Shown one piece after another: positions 44,139 through 53,242 of a DNA stretch of 64,000 bases; position 1 is the stretch's first letter; every line of letters begins with the position of its first letter. The stretch is from Clostridiaceae bacterium (lineage in GTDB: Bacteria; Bacillota; Clostridia; Lachnospirales; Lachnospiraceae), in contig CAJSZV010000001.1 of NCBI GenBank assembly GCA_910574345.1, positions 167,127-231,126 on the forward strand. Reading direction: 5' to 3'. The notes beneath the pieces are model-generated. The model saw only the letters and a list, made by a program, of their open reading frames with translations. It was not told the origin of the DNA and searched no databases. Position numbers and translations under genes: made by a program.

Positions 44139-44482
44139 AGGTTACCGATTCCATACAGTCACAATCAGTAAAGATCATAAGGACAGCCATTTAGATAAAT
44201 ACCGGTGATGAGCCGGGATTTTACCGAAAGGACTAAAGGCAGGTCCATGATAAGGCAGGCAAGACCTGTTATAGAAAAAGAGAGAACGGCATTAGAAGGC
44301 GGAGAGCAGTGCAGACAGCAAACCGCGCATTGGGTATGCCAAGACCCTGTGAACATGTAAGGTCACGCCAAAGCGTGTGCAGGTTACCGGTACAAAAGTA
44401 CCGGCAGCGGAATAAGTGCATGACGTAGCGGGGAGCGAAGTGGGAAAGCCCACATCATCCGATCTGGAATAAACCAGCCAAG
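44139..44482 (+). ncRNA. Structured non-coding region after the TnpB-like gene, candidate guide RNA
   Basis: No credible ORF lies in 44139-44482. Stems seen: CAGGTC/GACCTG (44240-44268), CACGC-CAAA-GCGTG (44364-44377), CCGGTAC-AAAA-GTACCGG (44387-44404) and a last hairpin GTGGG-AAAG-CCCAC (44440-44453). Intact TnpB genes encode their omega RNA at and beyond the 3' end, with the guide after the last scaffold stem; by that analogy the guide would begin near 44454. Alternatively this is the 5' leader of the downstream operon. Confidence 0.5.
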
Positions 44483-44569
44483 ATGAACCAATATGCCCTA
44501 TTTTACTCAGGCAATGAGCCGTGCAGTTTCGGACAGAAGCAGAAAAAATATAGATCTAAAGGTGAAACT

Positions 44570-45943
44570 ATGAAAAAAGCAGACAAACAACAGGCAGAAG
44601 AGGTAGTGACGCTTTTAAAGCGTTCCCACACCCTTATAAAAAAGATGCTGGATGCAAGAAACCGTCCTGCAGCCTTAGAGCTATTGGAACAGTGTCAAAG
44701 CTGTGCCATAAGCCTGGGAGAGAAGATAGAGGCCGTAGAAGGAGAGAATGCATCCACAATCCCACTGTTGGAAAGTTACTGCGAATTAACATATCAGATA
44801 TATGAAAAGGTAAAACAGCCATACCCGGTTAATGGAAATCAAATACATAACGACTTGGCAAAAGAATTAATCAAAATAGGCAGCAGCATCAAACAGGACA
44901 TCCACACACGGACAGAAGCCGTATTCCTGCCATATAAAGCCTCCATGTGGGATTCCTTAGAAAGCATATGGAAGGCAGCCGACGAAGACCCGGAATGTGA
45001 TGCCTATGTAATTCCGATTCCATACTACGACAAAAATCCGGACGGAAGCTTCGGGCAGCTTCACTATGAGGGCAGCCAGTATCCGGATTACGTCCCCATA
45101 ACCAATTATCACGATTACCAGTTTGCCGAGCGCCAGCCGGATATCATATTTATCCACAACCCTTATGATGAATTTAACTACTTAACAAGCGTGCATCCGT
45201 TTTTTTATGCCCGTAACTTAAAACAATTTACAGAAAAATTAGTGTATGTGCCATATTTCGTTTTAGGTGAGCCGGATCTGGATAATCCTGATTCTATAGA
45301 ACAAGTATCCCATTTCTGTACGAATCCGGGAGTCATCTACGCAGACAAAGTCATCGTCCAGTCCGAAAACATGCGCCAGGTATATATCAAGGTCATGACA
45401 AAATTCATGGAGGGACATGGGTTTACAAAAAAAGACTGGGAGGAAAAGATATTAGGTCTTGGATCACCCAAAATGGATAAAGTCCTGAGCACAAAAAAGG
45501 AAGACCAGGAAATACCGGAAGAATGGCTGAAAATCATCCGAAAGCCGGATGGAAGTTTCAGGAAGGTGATCTTATACAATACAGGCCTGACGGCATTTTT
45601 GCAGCACAGCGAACAGTATCTGGATAAGATGAAAGATGTATTCCGAATATTTTGGGAGGAAAGGGAAGAGGTGGCGCTTTTGTGGCGCCCCCATCCGCTC
45701 CTTGCCAATACGGTAAAAACCATGCGACCTGCAATCTTAGAGAGCTATGAGAAATTAGTAGGCGAGTACCAAAAAGCCGGGTGGGGAATTTATGACGATT
45801 CGGCAGATCTTAACCGGGCTATTGCGGTGTGCGATGCCTATTATGGGGATGGAAGCAGCGTGGTGCAGCTGTGTGAAGAGGCGGGGAAGTTGGTGATGAT
45901 ACAGGATGTGGGGGTACTTAACAATCTTAGTGTTAACGAATAA
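44570..45943 (+). CDS. CDP-glycerol glycerophosphotransferase-like protein
   Basis: 457 residues. An N-terminal helical/coiled-coil part (about 1-110) precedes a GT-B-like domain of the TagB/TarF type: VYVPYFVLGEPD, the ALLWRPHPL block and YGDGSSVVQLCEEAGK near the end are typical. Such enzymes transfer glycerol phosphate units to surface polymers. The N-terminal helices replace the usual membrane anchor. The ATG at 44570 has AAAGGTG upstream, while the earlier in-frame ATG at 44483 lacks a site. It is the first gene after the TnpB-like RNA region. Confidence 0.75.
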   Translation: MKKADKQQAEEVVTLLKRSHTLIKKMLDARNRPAALELLEQCQSCAISLGEKIEAVEGENASTIPLLESYCELTYQIYEKVKQPYPVNGNQIHNDLAKELIKIGSSIKQDIHTRTEAVFLPYKASMWDSLESIWKAADEDPECDAYVIPIPYYDKNPDGSFGQLHYEGSQYPDYVPITNYHDYQFAERQPDIIFIHNPYDEFNYLTSVHPFFYARNLKQFTEKLVYVPYFVLGEPDLDNPDSIEQVSHFCTNPGVIYADKVIVQSENMRQVYIKVMTKFMEGHGFTKKDWEEKILGLGSPKMDKVLSTKKEDQEIPEEWLKIIRKPDGSFRKVILYNTGLTAFLQHSEQYLDKMKDVFRIFWEEREEVALLWRPHPLLANTVKTMRPAILESYEKLVGEYQKAGWGIYDDSADLNRAIAVCDAYYGDGSSVVQLCEEAGKLVMIQDVGVLNNLSVNE

Positions 45944-45963
45944 ATACTTGGAGGTATGAAAGG

Positions 45964-46497
45964 ATGGCTGATAAGGAGACAGAAAAAAAGCAGACATCGG
46001 GAAAAAAAGGAACGATAATCATTGCCATAAGCATGTTGCTGATTATTGTGCTTCTTGGGGTTATTGCCTTTTTGCTTTTGAGAGAAGAAAAGACAGAGGA
46101 ACCAAAGAGAAACGTTGTAGTAAATCAAAGCAATGCAGAGGAAATCGCTGGCGAGATGATAAGCCAGGAGTATGTTGCGCCTGGTTATTACAGTGCGTCT
46201 ATGACAACCACCTGGCATTTTGAAACAGGCGATGCAGCTTCCTATGATGCTTATGTTGCGAATGTTGCCGAGAATACCAATGATGTTTATTTTGATATTT
46301 TTTTGGCAGAACAGGAGGATGAACCGATCTATCAGTCGCCGGTTATACCGAGAGGAAGCGAGTTGGATGAGATTATTCTCGATAAATCCTTGGACGCTGG
46401 AACACATGACTGTATTTTGATTTATCACTTGGTAGATGGGGAACAGAAGACAGTAAGCACTCTTCGCGTTGCATTGACGATTATAGTAGAGAATTGA
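45964..46497 (+). CDS. Membrane-anchored extracytoplasmic protein, unknown
   Basis: 177 residues. A short lysine-rich cytoplasmic start is followed by one strong transmembrane helix (about residues 17-40, IIIAISMLLIIVLLGVIAFLLL) and an outer domain of about 135 residues with beta-rich, acidic sequence. The basic residues before the helix predict N-in orientation. It starts 20 bases after the glycerophosphotransferase and comes just before a secreted protein gene, so the three may form a surface unit. No catalytic motif recognised. Confidence 0.7.
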   Translation: MADKETEKKQTSGKKGTIIIAISMLLIIVLLGVIAFLLLREEKTEEPKRNVVVNQSNAEEIAGEMISQEYVAPGYYSASMTTTWHFETGDAASYDAYVANVAENTNDVYFDIFLAEQEDEPIYQSPVIPRGSELDEIILDKSLDAGTHDCILIYHLVDGEQKTVSTLRVALTIIVEN

Positions 46498-46565
46498 TAT
46501 TTCAACGGTAACTGCTGCGCTGCATGGCACAGTTTACAATAAAAAATATGAAAAGGAGAAAAACT

Positions 46566-47648
46566 ATGAGAAAAACAAAGAAAATGATGGCTCTTGCACT
46601 GGCGGCTAGTATGGTGCTGGGCAGTTCTGTTGTAGCTTTTGCGGCTGAGGGTGATGCTACTCCAGGCGGAAGCGGAACGGTTTCTGGTACAGGTGAGGTT
46701 GAAGGACATGTAAACAAGGAAGTACTGAATGTGATTCTGCCTACGGTTCCGTCAGACCAGGCTTCCGCTTTCGCTTATACCATGGATCCAGAGCGTTTGA
46801 TTCAGGGAACGGATGCTGCGAAATATGAGGAGGGAACCGTATTTCCGGCTGCAGATGCTGATACAGGAGTATATTTCCTGACGGACACTAAAACATACTC
46901 GAATGAAAGTAATACCTATCAGGTGGTTAACAAGAGTAGCTGCGATGTAGACCTTACTGTAAAAGTAAAGGCAACCCAGAATTCAGCAAAGGATATTACA
47001 CTTGCATCAAGCAATGGAGTGTCAACCACTGCTCCTGAGCTTTATCTTGGTTTAAAGGTTGGTTCTTCGGAACAGGCAGTATCTGCTACAGAAGCGACAG
47101 TGAATAAAACTCTTGCCGGAAATAAGAATAATTTTGAGATAACCGTTAATACAAAAGATGACGGTACAAAAGAGTATGCCTATAAAGAAAAAGATAGCAC
47201 CTCAGGCTGGAAAGCCATGAACATCAGCCTCACCGGTACAGTCAGCAAGCTTGATATTGCAAGTGATACCACTGCACCGACCGTAGATGTGACCTGGAGC
47301 TGGGCGAAGGCAGCTGATAATGCTACACCGAGTACGGATGTGGTTGAGTTTGTGGATGGGCCGCAGATAGTAGTGAGTACAGCAGGATTGATTAATATAA
47401 CAGGATTAACTGCTGATGCGAATTATAAAATGGTAAAAATTACAGAAGAGAACGGAACTGTAAATAATATAACTGCTGCACCAGTTGATTATATTTCAGA
47501 TAATTGGAGTGAAGCGAACGGCGGCGTTTTAGGGATACAGCTTAGTGCTAAGTGGATGGATTATCTGAAAGGGAAAACAGTAACATTTACTCTTACATTG
47601 TCAGATGATTCCGAGAAGACTACAGAGGTTACATTCCCGGCTTCATAA
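46566..47648 (+). CDS. Secreted surface protein, beta-rich, unknown function
   Basis: 360 residues. A classical signal peptide (KKMMALALAASMVLGSSVVAFA, cleavage near AFA-AE) is followed by a Thr/Ser/Gly-rich, acidic, cysteine-poor extracellular protein with Ig-like strand patterns. No LPXTG or C-terminal membrane anchor is visible, so it may be released or held by polymer or partner contact. The start has AAAGGAGAAAAACT before it. The preceding anchored protein could be its partner (inference from proximity). Confidence 0.75.
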   Translation: MRKTKKMMALALAASMVLGSSVVAFAAEGDATPGGSGTVSGTGEVEGHVNKEVLNVILPTVPSDQASAFAYTMDPERLIQGTDAAKYEEGTVFPAADADTGVYFLTDTKTYSNESNTYQVVNKSSCDVDLTVKVKATQNSAKDITLASSNGVSTTAPELYLGLKVGSSEQAVSATEATVNKTLAGNKNNFEITVNTKDDGTKEYAYKEKDSTSGWKAMNISLTGTVSKLDIASDTTAPTVDVTWSWAKAADNATPSTDVVEFVDGPQIVVSTAGLINITGLTADANYKMVKITEENGTVNNITAAPVDYISDNWSEANGGVLGIQLSAKWMDYLKGKTVTFTLTLSDDSEKTTEVTFPAS

Positions 47649-47737
47649 CTGTAAATAGAATGTTGTAATCTGTATATGTGGAGTAGATTGGCATGTTGAT
47701 ATAGACAAAGCAGTTGATTTACTTAATAGTCAATAAA

Positions 47738-47848
47738 AATTAATGCTGGGGACAAAATCACTTATAACCATAAATTGTGTTGTTTGATTTAGAGTCTGTA
47801 CAACGAATGCAATTTATTTCCTAAGGACTGTGTGCCCCAGCATTAATT
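47738..47848. repeat. Nested inverted repeat before the glycan operon
   Basis: AATTAATGCTGGGG (47738-47751) and CCCCAGCATTAATT (47835-47848) are perfect 14-bp inverse copies 83 bases apart. Inside, ATAAATTG and CAATTTAT pair, as do GTTGT and ACAAC. The right arm lies just before the ribosome site of the first operon gene. Possible roles: leader RNA structure, terminator of the surface gene, or a recombination site. Confidence 0.6.
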
Positions 47849-47903
47849 TATGATTTTGAAGCAGTTTGATTTTTTAACCCATTTTTTGGAGGATAAAAAA
47901 GAT

Positions 47904-48644
47904 ATGGAGTTATTAAAAGATAAAAGGGCGATTATTACAGGAGGAAGAGGGATTGGGTTTGCAATAGCCAGAAAATATTGTGAAGAGGGCGCGAAAGTCA
48001 TTATTACAGGCAGAAATGAAGAAAAACTGCTTCGGGCATGTTCACACATAGGGGAACGCTGCCAGTATATGGTATGGGATGTCAGAGATTTTGAAAATTG
48101 CAGTAATAAGATAGAAGAGGCCTCTGTATTGTTGAATGGGCCGATTGATATTTTGGTGAATAACGCAGGGGTATTGACTCAAAACGATTTTAAGTGGAAT
48201 TATTTAGATTTGACTCCGGAAGAATGGGATTATGTAATGGACACGAACTGTAAGGGAATGTATTTTATGTGCCAAAATATGGCCAAGCACATGATAAAAA
48301 ATAATGTAAAAGGCCACATTGTGAATATTACATCTGAAATGGGGCTTCGTCCGGCTTGTGTTACCTATGGCATTTCAAAATGGGGAACAGTCGGGATGAC
48401 AAAAGGTTTAGGTCTTAAGCTGGCGTCAAAAAATATTGTAGTGAATGGAATTGCGCCGGGAGCCATTACGACAGAAATGATGGGCTGGAAAGAGGGTGAT
48501 TCTGTATATAGGGACAGTCATGCCAACAAAAGGTTTGGATTTCCGGAAGAGATTGCAGAATTAGCGGCATTTTTGGGAAGCAGTAAAGGGGACAATATAA
48601 TTGGAGAAGTTGTTTTAAGTGATGGAGGAAGTTCTTTAAAGTAG
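47904..48644 (+). CDS. Short-chain dehydrogenase/reductase
   Basis: 246 residues, classical SDR. NAD(P) motif ITGGRGIGFAIA, NNAGVL, catalytic SEMGLRPACVTYGISKWG (Ser, Tyr, Lys triad) and the late APGAITTEM segment. The start at 47904 follows TTGGAGGAT; upstream in-frame starts run through the inverted repeat. It is the first gene of the tightly packed cluster, 15 bases before the aminotransferase. Substrate probably a sugar or cyclitol intermediate (inference from context). Confidence 0.9.
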   Translation: MELLKDKRAIITGGRGIGFAIARKYCEEGAKVIITGRNEEKLLRACSHIGERCQYMVWDVRDFENCSNKIEEASVLLNGPIDILVNNAGVLTQNDFKWNYLDLTPEEWDYVMDTNCKGMYFMCQNMAKHMIKNNVKGHIVNITSEMGLRPACVTYGISKWGTVGMTKGLGLKLASKNIVVNGIAPGAITTEMMGWKEGDSVYRDSHANKRFGFPEEIAELAAFLGSSKGDNIIGEVVLSDGGSSLK

Positions 48645-48659
48645 CAGGAGCGCCAAAAG

Positions 48660-49772
48660 ATGAAAAATGAAAAAATATTTGTGACAAAATCTTCGATGCC
48701 TGATTATGAAGAATATATTGAGGCAATTAAGCCTCTGTGGGATACTCACTGGCTGACGAATATGGGGCAGTATCATCAAGAACTGGAGCAAAAATTGAAA
48801 GAATATTTGGGTGTGCGGGAACTGTCCCTGATGGTAAATGGACATATGGCATTGGAATTGACAATTCAGGCCATGGGATTTCCAGAGGGTGCAGAGGTAA
48901 TCACAACACCGTTTACGTTCATTTCTACGACTCATGCTATTGTGCGGAATCGTTTGAAACCTGTATTCTGCGATGTAAAGCCGGAAGATGGGACTATAGA
49001 TGAGACAAAAATTGAAGAATTAATTACAGAACATACCGTGGCTATTGTGCCTGTGCATGTATATGGGAATGTGTGCAACGTAGAAGAGATCCAGAGGATT
49101 GCAGATAAGTATAGTCTGAAGGTGATTTATGATGCGGCACATGCATTTGGCGTGTCTTATAAAGGGAAAAAAATTGGAAATTTTGGTGATGCTTCTATAT
49201 TCAGTTTCCACGCGACAAAAGTATTCAACACCATAGAAGGCGGGGCGGCAGTTTTCTCAGATCATCGGATTTATGAAACATTGTTTAATTTAAAAAATTT
49301 TGGAATCCGGGGGGAAGAGATGGTAACAGAGGTTGGCGCCAATGCAAAGATGAACGAGTTTTGTGCTATCATGGGACTTTGCAATTTGAAACATGTGGAA
49401 GGGGCCATTGCCTGCCGGAAAGACCTGTGTGAAGAATATGACAGACAATTAAGAAATGTACCAGGGATTAAGATGTTTGAGACGAAGCCGGAAGTGGAGC
49501 GAAATTATGGATATTATCCAATCCTTATAGAGAAAGATTATCCTTTGAGCAGGGATGAGTTGTATGAAAAATTAAAAGAACAGGGCATACACACAAGAAA
49601 ATACTTTTATCCTTTAACCTCAGATCAGGCATGTTTTAAAAATAAATATCGAAGTGTGAGTTTAGGCTGTGCACGGGAACTGGCAAAAAAAGTGCTGGTA
49701 CTGCCAGTGTATGACAAGATGGAGGCAAAAACGCTGACATATGTAATAGAATCGATTAGGTCAAATTCTTAA
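48660..49772 (+). CDS. DegT/DnrJ/EryC1/StrS family aminotransferase
   Basis: 370 residues. Fold type I PLP enzyme for nucleotide-sugar or cyclitol amination: TPFTFISTTHAI, YDAAHAFGVSYKG, and the PLP lysine in SFHATKVFNTIEGG are family hallmarks, with FGIRGE and YYPILI following. It would place an amino group on a keto sugar made by a partner oxidoreductase, and two candidate oxidoreductases (SDR, Gfo/Idh) flank it. Confidence 0.92.
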   Translation: MKNEKIFVTKSSMPDYEEYIEAIKPLWDTHWLTNMGQYHQELEQKLKEYLGVRELSLMVNGHMALELTIQAMGFPEGAEVITTPFTFISTTHAIVRNRLKPVFCDVKPEDGTIDETKIEELITEHTVAIVPVHVYGNVCNVEEIQRIADKYSLKVIYDAAHAFGVSYKGKKIGNFGDASIFSFHATKVFNTIEGGAAVFSDHRIYETLFNLKNFGIRGEEMVTEVGANAKMNEFCAIMGLCNLKHVEGAIACRKDLCEEYDRQLRNVPGIKMFETKPEVERNYGYYPILIEKDYPLSRDELYEKLKEQGIHTRKYFYPLTSDQACFKNKYRSVSLGCARELAKKVLVLPVYDKMEAKTLTYVIESIRSNS

Positions 49773-49791
49773 AGTAGGTGATAAAGCTGTG

Positions 49792-50976
49792 ATGAAGGTA
49801 TTGTTGCTTTGCGCAAGTCATAATGATTTGGGGCTGGTGTATGCATTAAGGAAACTGGGGTATGAGATTATTGTTACTGGCAGTATACCTGGGCTTATAG
49901 GGGAAAAATATGCGGATGTTTATATAAAAGCGGATTATTCGAGGAAGGAAACCATATTAGAAATCGCACAAAAAGAAAAGATTGATGCGATTTGCGCTTG
50001 TTGCAATGATTACGGTGTATATACAGCAGCCTATGTTGCGGAAAAATTGGGACTCCTAGGGTATGATTCTTATGAGACAACGCGGATATTGCATAATAAA
50101 GATAAGTTTAAGGAATTTGCGAAAAAGAATCATATCATTTCGCCTTGGACAGAGGCATTTGAAAGTTATGATGCGGCAGTTGATTTTTTGAAAAATGTTC
50201 CGTTTCCGGTTATTGTAAAACCAACGGACGCCAGTGCTGGAAATGGAATAGAAAAAATTGATTCATTTGACAGAGGGGAAAAAGCTCTGCAAGCTGCTTT
50301 TGAAAAGTCAAGAATTGGAAAGATAGTAATAGAGGAATTTATAGAGGGAACACAACACGGATTTTGTACGTTTTTGATTAACCAAAAGGTTGTTGCAGTA
50401 TGTAGTAATAATGAATATTCTTTTATAAATCCATATAGGGTGGAGATAGATACATATCCGGCGGATAATTATGAGAAAGTATCTGCTCAGATAATTGCTC
50501 AAATTGAAAAGATTGCCTCGTTATTACGATTAAAAGATGGGATTTTTCATTTGCAATATATATATAAAGACGGGATCCCTCAAATTATTGAAGTGATGCG
50601 GCGGGTAATCGGAAATATGTATTTTGTTCCGGGTAATCTTTTGACAGGTCTTAATTGGGAATATTGGGAAGCAAGGGCAAGATGCGGGCTGTCATGCGAA
50701 GGATTTCCTCAGTATGTTTATCAGGAAGGTTTTTATGCATATAAGACAATTTTGGGCAGTAAAAACGGAGAAATAGAGTCTATTAATATTCCGTCCAAAT
50801 ATAGGAAATATTTGGTGAGGAAGTGTATTTTAAAGGAAAAAGGGGACAGAATTACGCATTATGAATCGGAACCTGTGGGATTTCTGTTCTTTATGTTTTC
50901 ATCTCAAGAGGAGATGAATCAGATTTTAATTAAAGAATATGATAATGCTATTGTGCGCATAAAAGATAATAGATAG
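49792..50976 (+). CDS. ATP-grasp ligase
   Basis: 394 residues. N-terminal Rossmann-like pre-ATP-grasp part (MKVLLLCASHNDLGLVYALRKLGYE) and ATP-grasp core with PVIVKPTDASAGNGI, IVIEEFIEG and the HLQYIYKDGIPQIIEVMRR metal-binding region. Such proteins link a carboxylate to an amine via acyl phosphate. In a glycan cluster it may attach an amino acid or other acid to an amino sugar. The ATG at 49792 follows AGGTGAT; a GTG lies one codon earlier. Confidence 0.85.
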   Translation: MKVLLLCASHNDLGLVYALRKLGYEIIVTGSIPGLIGEKYADVYIKADYSRKETILEIAQKEKIDAICACCNDYGVYTAAYVAEKLGLLGYDSYETTRILHNKDKFKEFAKKNHIISPWTEAFESYDAAVDFLKNVPFPVIVKPTDASAGNGIEKIDSFDRGEKALQAAFEKSRIGKIVIEEFIEGTQHGFCTFLINQKVVAVCSNNEYSFINPYRVEIDTYPADNYEKVSAQIIAQIEKIASLLRLKDGIFHLQYIYKDGIPQIIEVMRRVIGNMYFVPGNLLTGLNWEYWEARARCGLSCEGFPQYVYQEGFYAYKTILGSKNGEIESINIPSKYRKYLVRKCILKEKGDRITHYESEPVGFLFFMFSSQEEMNQILIKEYDNAIVRIKDNR

Positions 50977-50988
50977 AAGGAATATATT

Positions 50989-52170
50989 ATGAATAAACAT
51001 AATGAAATATGTATTGGAATGGCAGGTGCGGGGCGGGCAACAGAATTACATATGAATGGTTTGAAACGGTATTCAGGAGTTCCATTGTGTTTCAAACATA
51101 TTATTGCAAGAAGGTTTGAGCAAGTTAAGGTGGCGAAAGAAAGGTATGGTTTTGAAAATTCCAGCTTGTGTTTTGATGATTTATTGAGTGATCCGGAAAT
51201 AGATGTGATTGATATATGTACGCCGCCATATGTGCATGAGGAAATGATTATGAAAGCATTAAATGCCGGAAAACATGTTATTTGCGAAAAGCCATTAAGC
51301 GGATATTTTGGGAGTCTGGGTGATGAGGAGCCTATTGGATTGAAGGTTTCTAAAGTGAAAATGTATGACTCAGTACTTCAATCCCTGGAAAGACTGAAGA
51401 AGATCATTGATGCTTCCGACCGAAAGTTCATGTATGCAGAAAATTTTGTATATGCTCCGGCTATCAATAAGGCAGCTGAAGTTATCAGAAAGAAAAAGAG
51501 TAAAATTTTATATGCCAAGGGTGAAGAAAGTTTAAAGGGCTCCAGTTCACCGGTTGCCGGAGAATGGAATAAGACAGGCGGCGGAACGTTTATGAGAACC
51601 GGAGCACATCCGTTAGCGGCAATTTTGTGGCTGAAAAGACAGGAAGCTGATGCCAGGGGGGAAAAGATAGCAGTTAAATCAGTATTTGCAGATATGGGGC
51701 AGATCACGCCGGTTTTAACTCCCTACGAGCACCGGCATATTGCGGCATATCCCCATGATGTGGAAGATTGTGGAACCGTATTGCTTACATTTACAGATGG
51801 AACAAAGGCGACAATTATTGCCACAGACACATTGTTAGGGGGAAGCCGGAATTATGTAGAGTTATATTGCAATGATGCAGTGATTAACTGCAAATTGACA
51901 ATGTCCGATATTATGAGCACTTATTTTTTGGATGAAGACAGGCTGGAGGACGTCTATATTTCGGAAATGCTGCCCTCTAAGATTGGCTGGAATAATCCGT
52001 TTCTTGAAGATGAAATCATACGTGGATATACGGATGAAATGCGTGATTTTATGGATGCGATTTATTATGATAAGAGAGCAAAATCGGAGTTTGATTTGGC
52101 ATATGATACAACGAAAATTATTTATGCGGCGTATAAATCTGCTGAACTGGGTATAGCAGTGGAACCATAG
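50989..52170 (+). CDS. Gfo/Idh/MocA family oxidoreductase
   Basis: 393 residues. The N-terminal NAD(P) fold begins IGMAGAGRATELHMNGL; the catalytic EKP motif is in HVICEKPLSG. A second alpha/beta domain has TGGGTFMRTGAHPLAA with a catalytic-like histidine. These enzymes oxidise ring hydroxyls of sugars or cyclitols. With the DegT enzyme it resembles the NtdC/NtdA and RifL/RifK type of pairings that make 3-amino sugars (kanosamine). It is 9 bases before the DAHP synthase. Confidence 0.88.
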   Translation: MNKHNEICIGMAGAGRATELHMNGLKRYSGVPLCFKHIIARRFEQVKVAKERYGFENSSLCFDDLLSDPEIDVIDICTPPYVHEEMIMKALNAGKHVICEKPLSGYFGSLGDEEPIGLKVSKVKMYDSVLQSLERLKKIIDASDRKFMYAENFVYAPAINKAAEVIRKKKSKILYAKGEESLKGSSSPVAGEWNKTGGGTFMRTGAHPLAAILWLKRQEADARGEKIAVKSVFADMGQITPVLTPYEHRHIAAYPHDVEDCGTVLLTFTDGTKATIIATDTLLGGSRNYVELYCNDAVINCKLTMSDIMSTYFLDEDRLEDVYISEMLPSKIGWNNPFLEDEIIRGYTDEMRDFMDAIYYDKRAKSEFDLAYDTTKIIYAAYKSAELGIAVEP

Positions 52171-52179
52171 GTGATAAGA

Positions 52180-53205
52180 ATGAAATATGTGAGAAAACTC
52201 CCGGATGCAGATGAGATTATACAACAGTATCCTCTTGACAATGTACAGAAAAAGAATAGAAAACAACGGATTGATGAAATAGAAAAAATATTGTCGGGAA
52301 GGTCTGATAAAAAAATAATTTGTATCGGCCCTTGCTCGGCAGACAGGGAAGATGCAGTTGTTGAATATGTGCTAAAACTGGCCAAGATTCAGGAGGAGTT
52401 GAAGGATAAATTTTTTTTAGTGCCTAGAGTATATACAAGTAAGCCAAGAACAAACGGAACAGGATACAAAGGTCTTCTTCACAGGCCAGCCGTATATAGC
52501 GGGCATGATGATATATTTTCCGGTGTGATTGCTATGAGGAAAATGCAGCTTCATGTGATTCAGCAGACAGGTATGTTTTGTGCAGACGAGATGCTGTACC
52601 CGGAGGCGATGTATTATATTTTGGATTTGTTAGCTTATGTGGCAATTGGCGCACGTTCTGTGGAAAATCAGCAGCATCGGTTAACTGCCAGCGGCCTGGA
52701 AATACCTGTAGGAATGAAAAATCCCACCAGCGGAGATCTGGAAGTTTTATTAAATTCAATTATTGGAGCCCAATATCCACAATCTCTTTTATATAGGGGC
52801 TGGGAAGTACAGACGGAAGGAAATCTGTATGCACATGCTATTTTGAGAGGTTATACGGATTTATCAGGGAAGATACACCCTAATTATCACTATGAGGCTT
52901 TATGTGACTTCCACGATCTGTATCAGAAGAAGAATCTGAAAAATATGGCGGTATTGATAGACTGCAGTCACTGTAATTCAAGAAAACATTATGATGAACA
53001 AGAAAGAATTGCAAAGGAAATAACCGTATTATGTAAGGAAAACAAGGATCTGAACAGATTTGTAAAGGGACTTCTTATAGAGAGTTACCTTAAGGATGGA
53101 GCGCAGATGATTGGTGAGAATATATATGGAAAATCCATAACGGATCCTTGTCTGGGGTGGAATAGGACAGAAAGACTATTAAAGGAACTGGCTGATCTGT
53201 GTTAG
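52180..53205 (+). CDS. DAHP synthase (class I, AroF/G/H type) inside the glycan cluster
   Basis: 341 residues. IGPCSADRED, VPRVYTSKPRTNGTGYKGL, AIGARSVENQQHR, VGMKNPTSGDL and IDCSHCNSRKHY correspond to the PEP, metal and E4P binding segments of class I DAHP synthase. Some positions differ from the usual ESQVHRELASG and KNGTDG motifs, so the aldose acceptor may be altered. No other shikimate gene is here, so a special pathway is likely. The ATG at 52180 is preferred over the GTG at 52171. Confidence 0.88.
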   Translation: MKYVRKLPDADEIIQQYPLDNVQKKNRKQRIDEIEKILSGRSDKKIICIGPCSADREDAVVEYVLKLAKIQEELKDKFFLVPRVYTSKPRTNGTGYKGLLHRPAVYSGHDDIFSGVIAMRKMQLHVIQQTGMFCADEMLYPEAMYYILDLLAYVAIGARSVENQQHRLTASGLEIPVGMKNPTSGDLEVLLNSIIGAQYPQSLLYRGWEVQTEGNLYAHAILRGYTDLSGKIHPNYHYEALCDFHDLYQKKNLKNMAVLIDCSHCNSRKHYDEQERIAKEITVLCKENKDLNRFVKGLLIESYLKDGAQMIGENIYGKSITDPCLGWNRTERLLKELADLC

Positions 53206-53242
53206 ATCAGATGACCTGTTGGGAACGTGTAAGGGGTAGAAT

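Noticed and set aside
44139-44482. CRISPR array or group II intron fragment after the TnpB-like gene
   Set aside because: There are no direct repeats with regular spacers, and no domain V type hairpin or reverse transcriptase; the stems are all different.
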